Shown: positions 44,205 to 52,602, counted from the first letter of the stretch. The stretch is DNA of 64,000 nucleotides from Burkholderiales bacterium (GCA_016223165.1 JACRPO010000012.1:248001-312000), one strand, 5' to 3'. Notes: a model not told the origin generated them from the sequence alone. Made by a program: numbers and translations.

Positions 44205-44223
44205 CTAACATAACTACTGTTAG
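44205..44223. promoter_or_regulatory. 19-bp palindrome, operator candidate
   Basis: CTAACA-TAACTAC-TGTTAG: 6-bp perfect arms with a 7-base AT-rich spacer. The form suits a TetR-family dimer. It lies 258 bp upstream of the fusion gene start, with no TetR gene in the window. Confidence 0.4.
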
Positions 44224-44226
44224 TTT

Positions 44227-44394
44227 GTGTCTCCCCTATACCAGTTGTCGGAGCGGTATCCGCGGGCGTCGGCGGTCAAGGACCTGCTCCCGGTGGAGGT
44301 CCATGACGAGCACGACGCGACCTACGAGGCTGCGCTGGCGCGCAGCGCCGACATGACTTTCGCCTTGCTCACGGTGCGTATCCACCGCGCGTGA
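44227..44394 (+). CDS. Possible 55-residue protein or gene fragment
   Basis: GTG 44227 to TGA 44394 encodes 55 residues with a protein-like composition (LSERYPRASAVKDLLPVEVH, then EAALARSADMTFALLTVRIH). It ends inside the first copy of the 57-bp-period repeat. No ribosome binding site is seen. It may be a remnant of a gene cut by the repeat element. Family not recognised. Confidence 0.2.
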   Translation: MSPLYQLSERYPRASAVKDLLPVEVHDEHDATYEAALARSADMTFALLTVRIHRA

Positions 44395-44459
44395 AGGTGA
44401 TCGCGTTCCCAATGTTCGCCGTCGTCTCGGCCGCGTATCCACCGCGCGCGAAGGTGATC
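44376..44459. repeat. Two 27-bp direct repeats, 57-bp period
   Basis: Copies at 44376-44402 and 44433-44459 begin GCGTATCCACCGCGCG and end GAAGGTGATC, differing at one base of 27. Fifty-seven is a multiple of 3, so one frame encodes a 19-residue repeat. On the minus strand each copy begins GATCACCTTC. Spaced internal repeats of this type are known at the ends of IS21-family elements, so this may be an old element terminus (inference). No transposase is seen. Confidence 0.6.
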
Positions 44460-44751
44460 ACCAAGGAAGGGCTCCTCCGCTGAGACCACGGCTGAACGTC
44501 GGCCACACCAGCTCCGGCAGGGGCGCGCGGTCGGCGTGGCTTGCGTGAGCAATCCGCGCGACCTTTCTGCTTGCGGCGGCTCCTGTCGAGCGATCGGCTG
44601 CCCGATCGCGCCGCGCTGTCCGATCCGTCCGCCGACCTGCGCAAGCTCATCCCGCACCCCGCGTGAGGCCGCGCGGCCCGGCATCGGGGCGCCGTGCCGG
44701 GCGCCGTGCCGGGCGTCGCTTCGGGCATAGGGAAAGGGCGGCTAAACCCCC

Positions 44752-44780
44752 TTGACGGGATGCTCTTGCCCTCGTAGGCT
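44752..44780 (+). promoter_or_regulatory. Promoter of the IclR-led operon
   Basis: TTGACG (44752-44757), 17 bases, TAGGCT (44775-44780), a good sigma-70 promoter about 54 bp before the IclR start codon. The operator lies immediately downstream. Confidence 0.6.
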
Positions 44781-44792
44781 GATCTGACATCA

Positions 44793-44816
44793 GAACATGT
44801 GTTCCGATATCGGAAC
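44793..44816. promoter_or_regulatory. IclR operator with three half-sites
   Basis: A perfect 16-bp palindrome GTTCCGATATCGGAAC (44801-44816) overlaps a second, GAACATGTGTTC (44793-44804), giving half-sites GAAC-N4-GTTC-N8-GAAC. The form matches operators of PcaU/PobR-type IclR regulators. Its place just after the promoter suggests autorepression. Confidence 0.7.
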
Positions 44817-44833
44817 GATACGGAGACAGGCTC

Positions 44834-45670
44834 TTGCAACTGGCGCAGGCCATCGCCTACGACTCGGCGCATCGACGCAGCGATGCCGCGCCGATGGCGC
44901 TGGCGCGGGTGCTGCGCGTGCTGCGGCTGCTCGCCGAGGAGCCCGACGGCATGACGCTGGCACAGCTCCAAGCCCAGCTCGGCGTGCCCAAGACCAGCCT
45001 GCATGCACTGCTGCGCGGCCTGGTCGCCGACGCCTACCTGCAGCGCAGCGACGCCACCTACCGGCTCGGCACCGAGTCGTTCGCGCTCGGCGCGGCGCTG
45101 GTGACCGCCCGGTCGCTCGGCATCGTGGCGACGCCGTTCCTGCACGATGCGCGCGCGAAGTCGGGCGAGACGGTGCTCATCGCAACGATCGACCGCGCGG
45201 CGGCACGGTTGACGTACACGCAGATCGTCGAAAGCCACAAGCCGGTGCGCTACACCGTCCCGGCAGGCACCACCCGGCCGTTGTTCGCCACGTCGGCGGG
45301 TCGCGTGCTGCTGGCCCATCAACCGGACGGCTGGACGCGCGACTATTTGCGCACCGCCGAGCTGCGCGCGCTGACGGAATCCACGGTCACCGACCGACGC
45401 CAGCTCGTCCGCATACTCGACCGTATCCGCGCCGATGGCCATGCCACCACGATCGGCGAAGTCACGCCCGACGTCGCGGGCTTCGCGGCGCCCATCTTCG
45501 AAGCCGACGGCCGCGTCAACGCGGCCTTGATCATCGCGGCCCCCATCGAGCGCGGGCGCGCCGCCGCCGAGCGACTGACGGCTGTCGCCGTCGACACCGC
45601 GCAGGGGCTTTCGCTCGCGCTCGGCCATCGGCCCTGCGGCGCCGGCACTTCCCCCCAACTCACGAACTGA
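44834..45670 (+). CDS. IclR-family transcriptional regulator
   Basis: A 278-residue regulator with an N-terminal winged helix (about 20-85; recognition region LAQLQAQLGVPKTSLHALLRGLV) and a C-terminal effector domain (about 95-265) with the typical YTVPAGTTRPLFATSAGRVLLAH and GEVTPDVAGFAAPIFEADGR segments. Effectors of this family are often carboxylic acids. Start is TTG 44834 with GGAG 8 bases upstream. It leads the operon of crotonase, MmgE/PrpD and dehydrogenase genes, the first only 6 bp away, and has a clear operator in front. Confidence 0.92.
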   Translation: MQLAQAIAYDSAHRRSDAAPMALARVLRVLRLLAEEPDGMTLAQLQAQLGVPKTSLHALLRGLVADAYLQRSDATYRLGTESFALGAALVTARSLGIVATPFLHDARAKSGETVLIATIDRAAARLTYTQIVESHKPVRYTVPAGTTRPLFATSAGRVLLAHQPDGWTRDYLRTAELRALTESTVTDRRQLVRILDRIRADGHATTIGEVTPDVAGFAAPIFEADGRVNAALIIAAPIERGRAAAERLTAVAVDTAQGLSLALGHRPCGAGTSPQLTN

Positions 45671-45676
45671 GCGACC

Positions 45677-46438
45677 ATGAGCGACGAACTGCTTTACGAG
45701 GTAAACGACGGGGTGGCCGTCATCACGATCAATCGCCCCGAGCGCAAGAACGCCCTGAACCGGGCGGTACGGCAGGCGATGTTCGAGGTCTGGCCGCGGT
45801 TCGAGGCGGACGAGTCCGCGCAGGTCGCCATCCTCACCGGCAAGGGCGACACCTTCTGCGCCGGCATGGACCTCGTGGAAGCCGCGGACACCGTGCTGCG
45901 CATCCCGCCGAAGAACTTCATGGCCGTGCTCGGCGACAACGTCGAGGTCACCAAGCCGGTGATCGCGGCCGTGCAGGGTTATGCCTACGCGGGGGGCTGG
46001 CTGCTCGCCCAGATGTGCGACCTGTGCGTGGCCGACGAGACGGCCAAGTTCGCCATCACCGAAGGCCGCGTCGGTCGCGGCATGCCGTGGGCTTCGCCGG
46101 TGATCCACATGCTGCCGCAGCGCATCCTCATGGAAGTGGCGATGACCTGCGATCCGCTGTCGGCGCAACGCGCCTACGAACTGGGCTACGTGAACCGTGT
46201 CATGCCGGCGGGACAGGCCCTGCAGGGCGCCCGGGAGCTGGCGGCGCGCATCACCGTGAACGCCCCGCTCACCGTGCGCGGGGCCAAGGAGATGGTGCGC
46301 ATGGCCACCGAGATGGGGCGCACGGCCGCGCTGCGTGCATCGCAGCGCGCGTTCGACGCCGTCTACCTGAGCGAGGACGCGCTCGAAGGACCGCGTTCTT
46401 TCCGCGAGAAGCGCAAACCGCAATGGAAGGGTCGATGA
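45677..46438 (+). CDS. Enoyl-CoA hydratase/isomerase family protein
   Basis: Crotonase of 253 residues. TFCAGMDLVEAAD forms the first oxyanion part; GYAYAGGWLLAQMCD lacks the first Glu; ITEGRVGRGMPWASPV has the second acid. The end REKRKPQWKGR is typical. It pairs with the crotonase at 8.6-9.4 kb, which has the same R-x-GRG-PWA layout, so the two islands share a paralogue. Starts 6 bp after the IclR gene; the next gene starts at the following base pair but one. Confidence 0.88.
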   Translation: MSDELLYEVNDGVAVITINRPERKNALNRAVRQAMFEVWPRFEADESAQVAILTGKGDTFCAGMDLVEAADTVLRIPPKNFMAVLGDNVEVTKPVIAAVQGYAYAGGWLLAQMCDLCVADETAKFAITEGRVGRGMPWASPVIHMLPQRILMEVAMTCDPLSAQRAYELGYVNRVMPAGQALQGARELAARITVNAPLTVRGAKEMVRMATEMGRTAALRASQRAFDAVYLSEDALEGPRSFREKRKPQWKGR

Positions 46439-46439
46439 G

Positions 46440-47855
46440 ATGAACGCTCGGATCGCAACCGCAGCGCCGCCCAAGGCCGCGCCGCAGACCCTGAACCTGA
46501 CCGGCGCGCTGGCCGAGCGCAATGCCGCGTGGCACTTCCTGGCGCTGCCCGGCGATGCCCGCGAGCTCGCGCGCCAATGCCTGCTCGACTGGATCGCGGT
46601 CGCGCTAGCGGGTGCCCACGAGCCGCTCGCCTGCATGCTGGCGGAAGAGGCGCGCGAGCAGGGCGGCCACCCGCAGTCCACCGTCGTCGGGCAGGGCTTC
46701 GCCACGAGCTGCCGCCAGGCTGCACTGGTCAACGGGGCGGCCTCGCACGCGCTCGACGACGACGACGTCAACATGTGCTTCACGGGGCATCCGAGTGCGG
46801 TGCTCGTGCCGCCGCTGCTCGCGCTCGCCGAGGCGCGCGGCGAAAGCGGCGCGGCGTTCATGACGGCGTTCGTCGCCGGCTACGAGACCCTGTGCCGCAT
46901 CGGCGCGGCGGTGTCGCCCGGGCACCACGTATCCGGCTTCCACGCCACCGGGACGATCGGCACCTTCGGCGCGGCCGCCGCCTGTGCGCGCCTGCTGCGG
47001 CTCGACCCGGACGACACCGCGGTGGCGCTGGGCATCGCGGCGACGGAGGCCACGGGCCTGAAGTCGATGTTCGGCACGATGTACAAGCCGCTGCACGCCG
47101 GACGCGCCGGCGCCGACGGCATGATGGCCGCCCACCTCGCCGCGCGCGGATTCGCCGGCCGCGGCGACGCGCTCGAGGCCGCGCAGGGCTTCGCCGCCAC
47201 CTACGGGCCCGACTTCGACCCCGCTGCCGCGTTGCGCGAGCCGGCACGCGGCCTGCACCTGCGCGACAACCTCTTCAAGTACCACGCCGCCTGCTACGGC
47301 ACCCATGCCGCCATCGAGGCGGCCCGGCACCTGCGGCAACGGCACGGCCTGGCGGACAGCGATGTGCGGCGCATCGTCGTGCACGCGTCGGCGCTCAGCG
47401 AGGGCGTGTGCAACATCGCCGAACCGTGCACGGGGCTGGAGGCGAAGTTCAGCCTGCGCCATGCGGTGGCAATGGCCCTCGCGGGGATCGACACGGCCTC
47501 GATGTCGAGCTTCACCGACGAAGTCACGAACGACCGCGACCTGCGCCGCCTGCGCGAGCGCGTGCACGTAGAGCTTCATCGCGAGTGCCAGGAGATGAGT
47601 CGCGCGGAAGTCGTGATCGAGACCACCGATGGGGTGCTGCTGCGCCGCCACCACGACGTCGGCTTGCCCGTGACCGACCTGGCGGAGCAGCGTCTGCGGC
47701 TCGAGCAGAAATTCCGCTCGATGGCCGGATCGAGGCTCACCGCCGAGGCTTGCGACGAACTGATCGACCTCGTCGATCGCCTGGAAGACCTGCCCGACCT
47801 GTCGCCACTGGCCGGTCTGCTCGGCGCCGCCGGCGCGCCACGTCGCATTCATTGA
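46440..47855 (+). CDS. MmgE/PrpD family protein
   Basis: A 471-residue protein of the 2-methylcitrate dehydratase / cis-aconitate decarboxylase family. The N-terminal helical domain has ARQCLLDWIAVALAGA and NGAASHALDDDDVNMCFTGHPSA (the His and Asp of the active site pocket), then the GFHATGTIGTFGAAAACARLL hallmark and KYHAACYGTHAAIEAA. Many members outside prp operons have unknown hydro-lyase or isomerase function. There is no methylcitrate synthase nearby, so a role in propionate use is unlikely. ATG 46440 is 1 bp after the crotonase stop. Confidence 0.9.
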   Translation: MNARIATAAPPKAAPQTLNLTGALAERNAAWHFLALPGDARELARQCLLDWIAVALAGAHEPLACMLAEEAREQGGHPQSTVVGQGFATSCRQAALVNGAASHALDDDDVNMCFTGHPSAVLVPPLLALAEARGESGAAFMTAFVAGYETLCRIGAAVSPGHHVSGFHATGTIGTFGAAAACARLLRLDPDDTAVALGIAATEATGLKSMFGTMYKPLHAGRAGADGMMAAHLAARGFAGRGDALEAAQGFAATYGPDFDPAAALREPARGLHLRDNLFKYHAACYGTHAAIEAARHLRQRHGLADSDVRRIVVHASALSEGVCNIAEPCTGLEAKFSLRHAVAMALAGIDTASMSSFTDEVTNDRDLRRLRERVHVELHRECQEMSRAEVVIETTDGVLLRRHHDVGLPVTDLAEQRLRLEQKFRSMAGSRLTAEACDELIDLVDRLEDLPDLSPLAGLLGAAGAPRRIH

Positions 47856-47879
47856 ACCTGTGCAGCAAGGACCCCGGAG

Positions 47880-49022
47880 ATGAACTTTCTTGACGAGGAA
47901 CGGCAAGCCTGGAAGGACTCGGTGCGCCGCTGGGTCGATCGGGACGTCGGTCGCGAGTACATCCGCAAGTGCGACATGACCCGCACCTTCCCCTTCGAGG
48001 CGTACGAAAAGGCCGCCAAGCTGGGCTACCACAGCCTGCTGGTCCCGGAGGCTGACGGCGGAGACGGCGGCGACATCTGGGCCTATGCGTTGATGTGCGA
48101 AGCGATGGCCTGCTACGGCGTGGACTTCGCCGTCGCGATCTGCGGCGGCATCTTCACCGCGATGAATCTGTCGCTGCACGGCACGGAGTACCAGAAGAAG
48201 CAGTTCCTGCAGCCGTTCATGCGCGGCGAGATCCGCTTCCCGATCTCCATGTCCGAGCCGAACGCCGGCTCCGACGTCGCCAACGTTCAGACGCGCGCGG
48301 TACGCGACGGGGACGACTACGTCCTCAACGGACAGAAGCTGTGGTGCAGCGGCGCGGGCAACCGGGGCGCCGTCATCCTGATGCTGGTTCGCACCGCGCA
48401 GACGCCCGACAAGCGCAACGGCCTGACGGTGCTGATCGTTCCCAACGACCTGCCGGGCATGACGATCCGGCCGCTGAACACGCTCGCGCGCCGCTCCATC
48501 ACCACCACCGAAATCTTCCTCGACAACGTCCGCGTGCCGGCGGTCAACCGGCTGGGCGAAGAAGGCCAGGGCTTCCACATCATTGCCGGCGAGCACCTCG
48601 CCCTGGAGCGCATCGCGGTGGCCGCCAGCAATGTCGGCAATGCCCAAGGGGCGGTCGACGATGCCCTCGCCTATGCCAAGCAGCGCATCCAGTTCGGCAA
48701 GCCGATCTACGAGTTCCAGGTCATCCGGCACATGCTGGCCGACATGCAGACCAACACCGACGCGGCGCGGCTGCTGATGTACCGCGCCGCGGAGGTCGCG
48801 TCGAGCGGCCAGAGCTACCGCAAGGAAGTGGCGATGGCGAAGCTGTTCGCGTCGGAGAACCTGCAGACTGTGACACGGCAGGGCATGCAGATCATGGGCG
48901 GGCACGGCATGCTGCCGGAGTCCGACATGGAGCGCTATTTTCGCGAGGGCATGCAGTCGACCATCGGCGGCGGCACGTCGCAGATCCAGCGCACGATCAT
49001 CGCCCAGGAAATGCGGGTCTGA
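47880..49022 (+). CDS. Acyl-CoA dehydrogenase
   Basis: FAD enzyme of 380 residues. SMSEPNAGSDVANVQTRA, KLWCSGAGNRG and QFGKPIYEFQVIRHMLADM are the family segments; the C-terminal GGGTSQIQRTIIAQEM corresponds to the FAD/CoA-binding end. It has IMGGHGMLPESDMER, as in medium-chain type proteins. 24 bp after the MmgE/PrpD gene. Together with a second dehydrogenase in this operon (50.3 kb) it points to two oxidation steps. Confidence 0.92.
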   Translation: MNFLDEERQAWKDSVRRWVDRDVGREYIRKCDMTRTFPFEAYEKAAKLGYHSLLVPEADGGDGGDIWAYALMCEAMACYGVDFAVAICGGIFTAMNLSLHGTEYQKKQFLQPFMRGEIRFPISMSEPNAGSDVANVQTRAVRDGDDYVLNGQKLWCSGAGNRGAVILMLVRTAQTPDKRNGLTVLIVPNDLPGMTIRPLNTLARRSITTTEIFLDNVRVPAVNRLGEEGQGFHIIAGEHLALERIAVAASNVGNAQGAVDDALAYAKQRIQFGKPIYEFQVIRHMLADMQTNTDAARLLMYRAAEVASSGQSYRKEVAMAKLFASENLQTVTRQGMQIMGGHGMLPESDMERYFREGMQSTIGGGTSQIQRTIIAQEMRV

Positions 49023-49024
49023 CG

Positions 49025-49828
49025 GTGCCCTCGCCTGCACCGCCGATCGCCGTCCCCGCGGCGGCCGCGACCATCGTGCTCGTGCGCGATGGTCCACGGG
49101 GTCTCGAGACGCTGATGGTGGTGCGCCACCACGAGATCGACTTCGCACGGGGCGCTGCGGTCTTCCCCGGCGGCAAGGTGGCCGCCGCGGACCGCGACCC
49201 GCGGCTGCGTGAACGCAGCCCGGTGAGCGGCGGCGACGACCTGGAGCTGTCGCTGCGTGTGGCCGCGGTGCGGGAGACCTTCGAGGAAAGCGGTCTGCTG
49301 CTGGTGCGACGAGGAAACCGGCTGCTCGGCGGCGAAGATCGCGCCGAGATGCACCGGCGCTGGCGCGAGCGCGTGGCCGCCTCGGCCGAGGTGTTCGTCG
49401 AGATGGTCGTCGCCGAGCAGCTGGAGCTGGCGCTCGACCTGCTGCACCCCTACGCCCACTGGGTGACGCCGGAGGTCTCGCCCAAGCGCTTCGACACGCA
49501 CTTCTACATTGCGCTCGCTCCCGAAGGGCAGGTCGCCGAGCACGACGGCTGGGAGGCGGTCGACTCGTTCTGGGTGCGGCCACTGGACGCCCTGGACGAC
49601 TGCGAACAGCGGCGCCGCACCATCATCTTCCCCACCCTGTGCAATCTGGCGCTGCTGGCGCAGAGCGCAGATGCGAACGCGGCCGTCGACGCGGCGCGTG
49701 CTCGTCCGGTCCGGCGCCTGCAACCCACGCTGGGCGAACGCGGCGACGGCAAGAGAGTGCCGGTGCTGCCGCCCGGTTGCGGCTATCCCGACCTGTCGCC
49801 GGCCCTGATGGACCTGGTGGCGCGTTGA
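49025..49828 (+). CDS. Nudix hydrolase, NUDT19-like (CoA/acyl-CoA diphosphatase candidate)
   Basis: Nudix-fold protein of 267 residues from GTG 49025. The catalytic box is split: FPGGK at about 47-51 and RETFEESG at 83-90 are separated by about 20 residues more than in the normal box, as in NUDT19-like CoA diphosphatases, which also have an interrupted motif. PYAHWVTPEVSPKRFDTHFYIA is shared with that group. It would hydrolyse CoA or acyl-CoA to 3',5'-ADP and (acyl-)4'-phosphopantetheine. The gene is 2 bp after the dehydrogenase gene in the same operon, which fits control of an acyl-CoA pool. Confidence 0.87.
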   Translation: MPSPAPPIAVPAAAATIVLVRDGPRGLETLMVVRHHEIDFARGAAVFPGGKVAAADRDPRLRERSPVSGGDDLELSLRVAAVRETFEESGLLLVRRGNRLLGGEDRAEMHRRWRERVAASAEVFVEMVVAEQLELALDLLHPYAHWVTPEVSPKRFDTHFYIALAPEGQVAEHDGWEAVDSFWVRPLDALDDCEQRRRTIIFPTLCNLALLAQSADANAAVDAARARPVRRLQPTLGERGDGKRVPVLPPGCGYPDLSPALMDLVAR

Positions 49829-49851
49829 TCCACCCTCGAGAAAGGCAACCC

Positions 49852-50322
49852 ATGGAAACGCTCGGCCTCGGCCTGCATTTCGAAGACCTGCCCGTCGGCA
49901 GACAGTTCCGGACCATCGGGCGCACGGTGACCGAGGCCGACATCGTTGCCTTCTGCAGCACCACCGGCATGACCGAAGTGCTGTTCACCAACCTCGAGTT
50001 CCTGCGCAACGAATCCGACATCAAGGGGCGGCTCGCGCCGGGCGCGCTCGCCTACACGTTTGCCGAGGGACTGCTCGTGCACTCGACCATGCAGCACACC
50101 GGCTACGCCTTCCTCGAGATGGACTTCAAGGTGCACAACCCGGTGTTCGCCGGCGACACGATTCACGTCGAGTGCGAGGTCCTCGAGGCACGGCGCAGCG
50201 CGAGCCGGCCGGGTCGCGGCCTGGTACGCACGCGCAATCGCATCGTCAAGCACGACGGCACCCTGGCCATCACCTACACGCCGCTGCGCATGATCAAGTG
50301 CCGCGACGCGACGGCGAAGTAA
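49852..50322 (+). CDS. MaoC-like dehydratase/hydratase domain protein
   Basis: Hot-dog protein of 156 residues. The start FEDLPVGRQFRTIGRTVTEADIVAFCSTTG is typical of the MaoC class, but the usual D/N-P-x-H catalytic motif is changed (TEVLFTNLEF), so activity is uncertain. Later GRLAPGALAYTFAEGLL and NPVFAGDTIHVECEV are conserved. Start ATG 49852 with AAAGG 7 bases upstream. It may be an inactive binding subunit or a hydratase for an unusual substrate. Confidence 0.82.
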   Translation: METLGLGLHFEDLPVGRQFRTIGRTVTEADIVAFCSTTGMTEVLFTNLEFLRNESDIKGRLAPGALAYTFAEGLLVHSTMQHTGYAFLEMDFKVHNPVFAGDTIHVECEVLEARRSASRPGRGLVRTRNRIVKHDGTLAITYTPLRMIKCRDATAK

Positions 50323-50341
50323 CGCCGCGGCACCAGGCAGC

Positions 50342-51508
50342 ATGACCATGACCCAAGCCTACGCACTGAACGACGAGCAGCGGCAGATCCGCGAGATGGT
50401 GCGCCGCCTGGCGCGCGAGCGCGTCGCGCCGCGTGCCGCCGAGATCGACCGCAGCGCCGAGTATCCACAGGACATGTTCGATCTGCTGCGCGATGCCGGC
50501 CTGTTCTGCATTCCCTTTCCCAAGGATTACGGCGGCACCGACAGCATGCTGTCCGCGGCGGTGGCCATCGAGGAGTTGGGACGGGTTTGCTACAACACGG
50601 CCTACCTTCTGGTCGTGCAGTGGGTGCCGTTCGGCGCCATCCTCGCCGCGGGCAGCGACGAGCAGAAGCAGCGGCTGCTCGGCCCGCTCGCCGCCGGCCA
50701 GATGCGCGGCGCGTTCTCGACCACCGAACCCCAGAGCGGCTCCGACGTGGCGGGCATCCGCACGCGGGCCAAGCGCTGCGAGGGCGGATACCGCATCAAC
50801 GGAGCCAAGATCTGGTGCACCAATTCGCCGGTCGCCGACTTCGTGCTGGTGGCCGCGAAAACCGGCGACGGCGACGGCGCCGGCGCGGTCAACCTGTTCA
50901 TCGTCGAGCGCGGCAGCAAGGGCTTCACGATCGGTCGCAAGGAAGACAAGATGGGCGCGCGCGGCGTGCCGTCGTGCCCGCTGTTCCTCGACGACGTCTT
51001 TGTGCCTGAAGCCAACCGCCTCGGCGAGGACGGTCGCGGATTCAAGGACGTGATGGAAGCGTTCAATAAGAGCCGTCCGCTGATCGGCGCACGCGGCGTT
51101 GGCCTGGCGCAGGGCGCGATCGACCACAGCATCGAGTTCGTCACCAATCGCGTCACCTGGGGCCGGCCGGTGAGCGAGAACCAAGGCATCCGCTGGATGC
51201 TCGCCGACATGGCGATCCAGACCGAGGCGGCGCGGCAGATCGTCTACCACGCCGCGGCCGCCGTCGATGGCGGACTCTCCGGCATCGGCCTGGCGCCGGT
51301 GGCCGCGATGGCCAAGTGCTTCGCCACCGACACCGCGATGAAGGTCGCCACCGACGCGGTGCAACTGTTCGGCGCCGCCGGCATCTCGTCCGACACGCCG
51401 ATCAACCGCTACTTCCGCGACGCCAAGGTCTTGCAGATCATCGAAGGGACGAATCAGATCCAGCGCAACATCATCGGCGACAGCCTGCTGGGCAAGCTTC
51501 GCCGCTGA
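50342..51508 (+). CDS. Acyl-CoA dehydrogenase
   Basis: FAD enzyme of 388 residues. FSTTEPQSGSDVAGIRTRA, KIWCTNSPVADFVLV, VTWGRPVSENQGIRWMLADMAI and the end IIEGTNQIQRNIIGDSLLG, where the Glu of EGTNQIQ is the common catalytic base of short/medium-chain enzymes. Start ATG 50342, or ATG 50348 two codons later. Its main difference from the other dehydrogenase of the operon is this C-terminal Glu. The TRAP receptor gene follows after 31 bp. Confidence 0.93.
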   Translation: MTMTQAYALNDEQRQIREMVRRLARERVAPRAAEIDRSAEYPQDMFDLLRDAGLFCIPFPKDYGGTDSMLSAAVAIEELGRVCYNTAYLLVVQWVPFGAILAAGSDEQKQRLLGPLAAGQMRGAFSTTEPQSGSDVAGIRTRAKRCEGGYRINGAKIWCTNSPVADFVLVAAKTGDGDGAGAVNLFIVERGSKGFTIGRKEDKMGARGVPSCPLFLDDVFVPEANRLGEDGRGFKDVMEAFNKSRPLIGARGVGLAQGAIDHSIEFVTNRVTWGRPVSENQGIRWMLADMAIQTEAARQIVYHAAAAVDGGLSGIGLAPVAAMAKCFATDTAMKVATDAVQLFGAAGISSDTPINRYFRDAKVLQIIEGTNQIQRNIIGDSLLGKLRR

Positions 51509-51539
51509 GGCCGACACACCACCGCCACGAGCAGACCCT

Positions 51540-52592
51540 ATGAACCGCCTGTTCCGCCTGTTCCGGACTTCCAACCGCGCTTGCGCGATCGCCGCCCTTG
51601 CGACGGTCGCGCTGATGCCGACGCTTTCCCTTGCGCAGGCGTCCGGCAAGATGGTGCTGCGTGTCGCCGACCAGTTTCCACAGGGCCATTTCGTGCCCCG
51701 CTACGGCATCAAGCCCTGGATGGAAGCCGTGACGAGGGCCACCAATGGCGAGGTGCAGTTCGAGCACTATCCCGCCGAGCAGTTGGGCAAGGCCAAGGAT
51801 CTGCTCACGGTGGTGCAGAACGGCGTGGCCGACATCGTGCTGTTCGCGCCTTCGTATGCCTCGGACAAGATGCCGCTGACGGCCGCGCTGGAACTGCCTG
51901 GCCTGTTCGACACCTCATGCAAGGGCTCGCAGGTCTTTGCCAAGCTGGCTGCGCCGGAGGGCATCCTCGGCCGCCAGGAGTACGCGCCGAACGGCGTGCG
52001 CGTGCTGTTCGCGGCGGTGTATCCGCCCTATCAGATGGTTTCCGCCAAGCGCAGCATCGCCACGCTCAAGGACGTCGACGGCATGAAGCTGCGCGTGCTC
52101 GGCGGCGCCATGGACTTGACGGTGCGCCGCATGGGCGGCGTGCCGGTGCGCATGGCCTCGACCGAGGCATTCGAGGCCATCAGCCGCGGCACGCTCGACG
52201 GCGCGATCTTCTCTTACGGGGTCACCACCAACTACAACATCCCGACGAAGTTCGCCACGGCCGGAAAGGGCTTCGGCTCGGCCGCGGCGGTATTCATCGT
52301 CAGCGAAAGCCGCTGGAAGCAGTGGCCCGAACACGTCCGCAAGGCCATGACCGATGCCGGCGTCGAGGCCGGGGCGAGCCTGTGCGCCGGCATGGACAAG
52401 GAAGAGACCGTGGACCAGGAGAAGTTGCGCGCGAAGGGCGTGTCGATCGTGCGCTGGTCGGAAGCCGACGTCGCAGCGCTGTCGCAACTGCTCGGCCAGG
52501 TGGCGAACGACTGGGCGGCCGAGCTCGACAAACGCGGCAAGCCCGGCAGCGAGGTGCTCAAGGCAACGCTGGCGGCACGCGGCAGCCGCTGA
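51540..52592 (+). CDS. TRAP transporter substrate-binding protein (DctP family), orphan
   Basis: Periplasmic receptor of 350 residues: signal peptide about 1-33 (ends SLAQA), then the DctP fold with LRVADQFPQGHFVP, the GEVQFEHYPAEQLGKAKDLL segment and the Arg-containing MKLRVLGGAMDLTVRRMGG helix that in this family binds the ligand carboxylate. No DctQ or DctM membrane subunits lie nearby. It ends the IclR-led operon, and a terminator hairpin follows. The ligand is probably a monocarboxylate fed to the enzymes upstream. Confidence 0.92.
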   Translation: MNRLFRLFRTSNRACAIAALATVALMPTLSLAQASGKMVLRVADQFPQGHFVPRYGIKPWMEAVTRATNGEVQFEHYPAEQLGKAKDLLTVVQNGVADIVLFAPSYASDKMPLTAALELPGLFDTSCKGSQVFAKLAAPEGILGRQEYAPNGVRVLFAAVYPPYQMVSAKRSIATLKDVDGMKLRVLGGAMDLTVRRMGGVPVRMASTEAFEAISRGTLDGAIFSYGVTTNYNIPTKFATAGKGFGSAAAVFIVSESRWKQWPEHVRKAMTDAGVEAGASLCAGMDKEETVDQEKLRAKGVSIVRWSEADVAALSQLLGQVANDWAAELDKRGKPGSEVLKATLAARGSR

Positions 52593-52602
52593 GTTCGGTG
52601 CG

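Larger units (their letters stand above)
43948..44833. other. Gene-poor stretch of about 0.9 kb
   Basis: The only long stretch without a convincing gene. From left to right it holds the leader of the fusion gene, a 19-bp palindrome, a possible 55-codon frame, a 57-bp-period repeat, Arg/Ser-rich frames on both strands without family resemblance, a short GCGCCGTGCCGG duplication (about 44690-44713), and the promoter and operator of the IclR gene. It looks like decayed DNA, possibly an old insertion. Confidence 0.5.

Noticed and set aside
44369-46861. 830-codon open frame on the minus strand covering the IclR and crotonase genes
   Set aside because: Arg/Ser/Ala-rich translation without motifs; the plus strand encodes two recognisable proteins.
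46440-47855. Calling the MmgE/PrpD protein 2-methylcitrate dehydratase
   Set aside because: No prpB, prpC or acnD neighbours; the family is wider than this function.
46605-49583. 992-codon open frame on the minus strand
   Set aside because: Antisense to the MmgE/PrpD, dehydrogenase and Nudix genes, which show clear family motifs on the plus strand.
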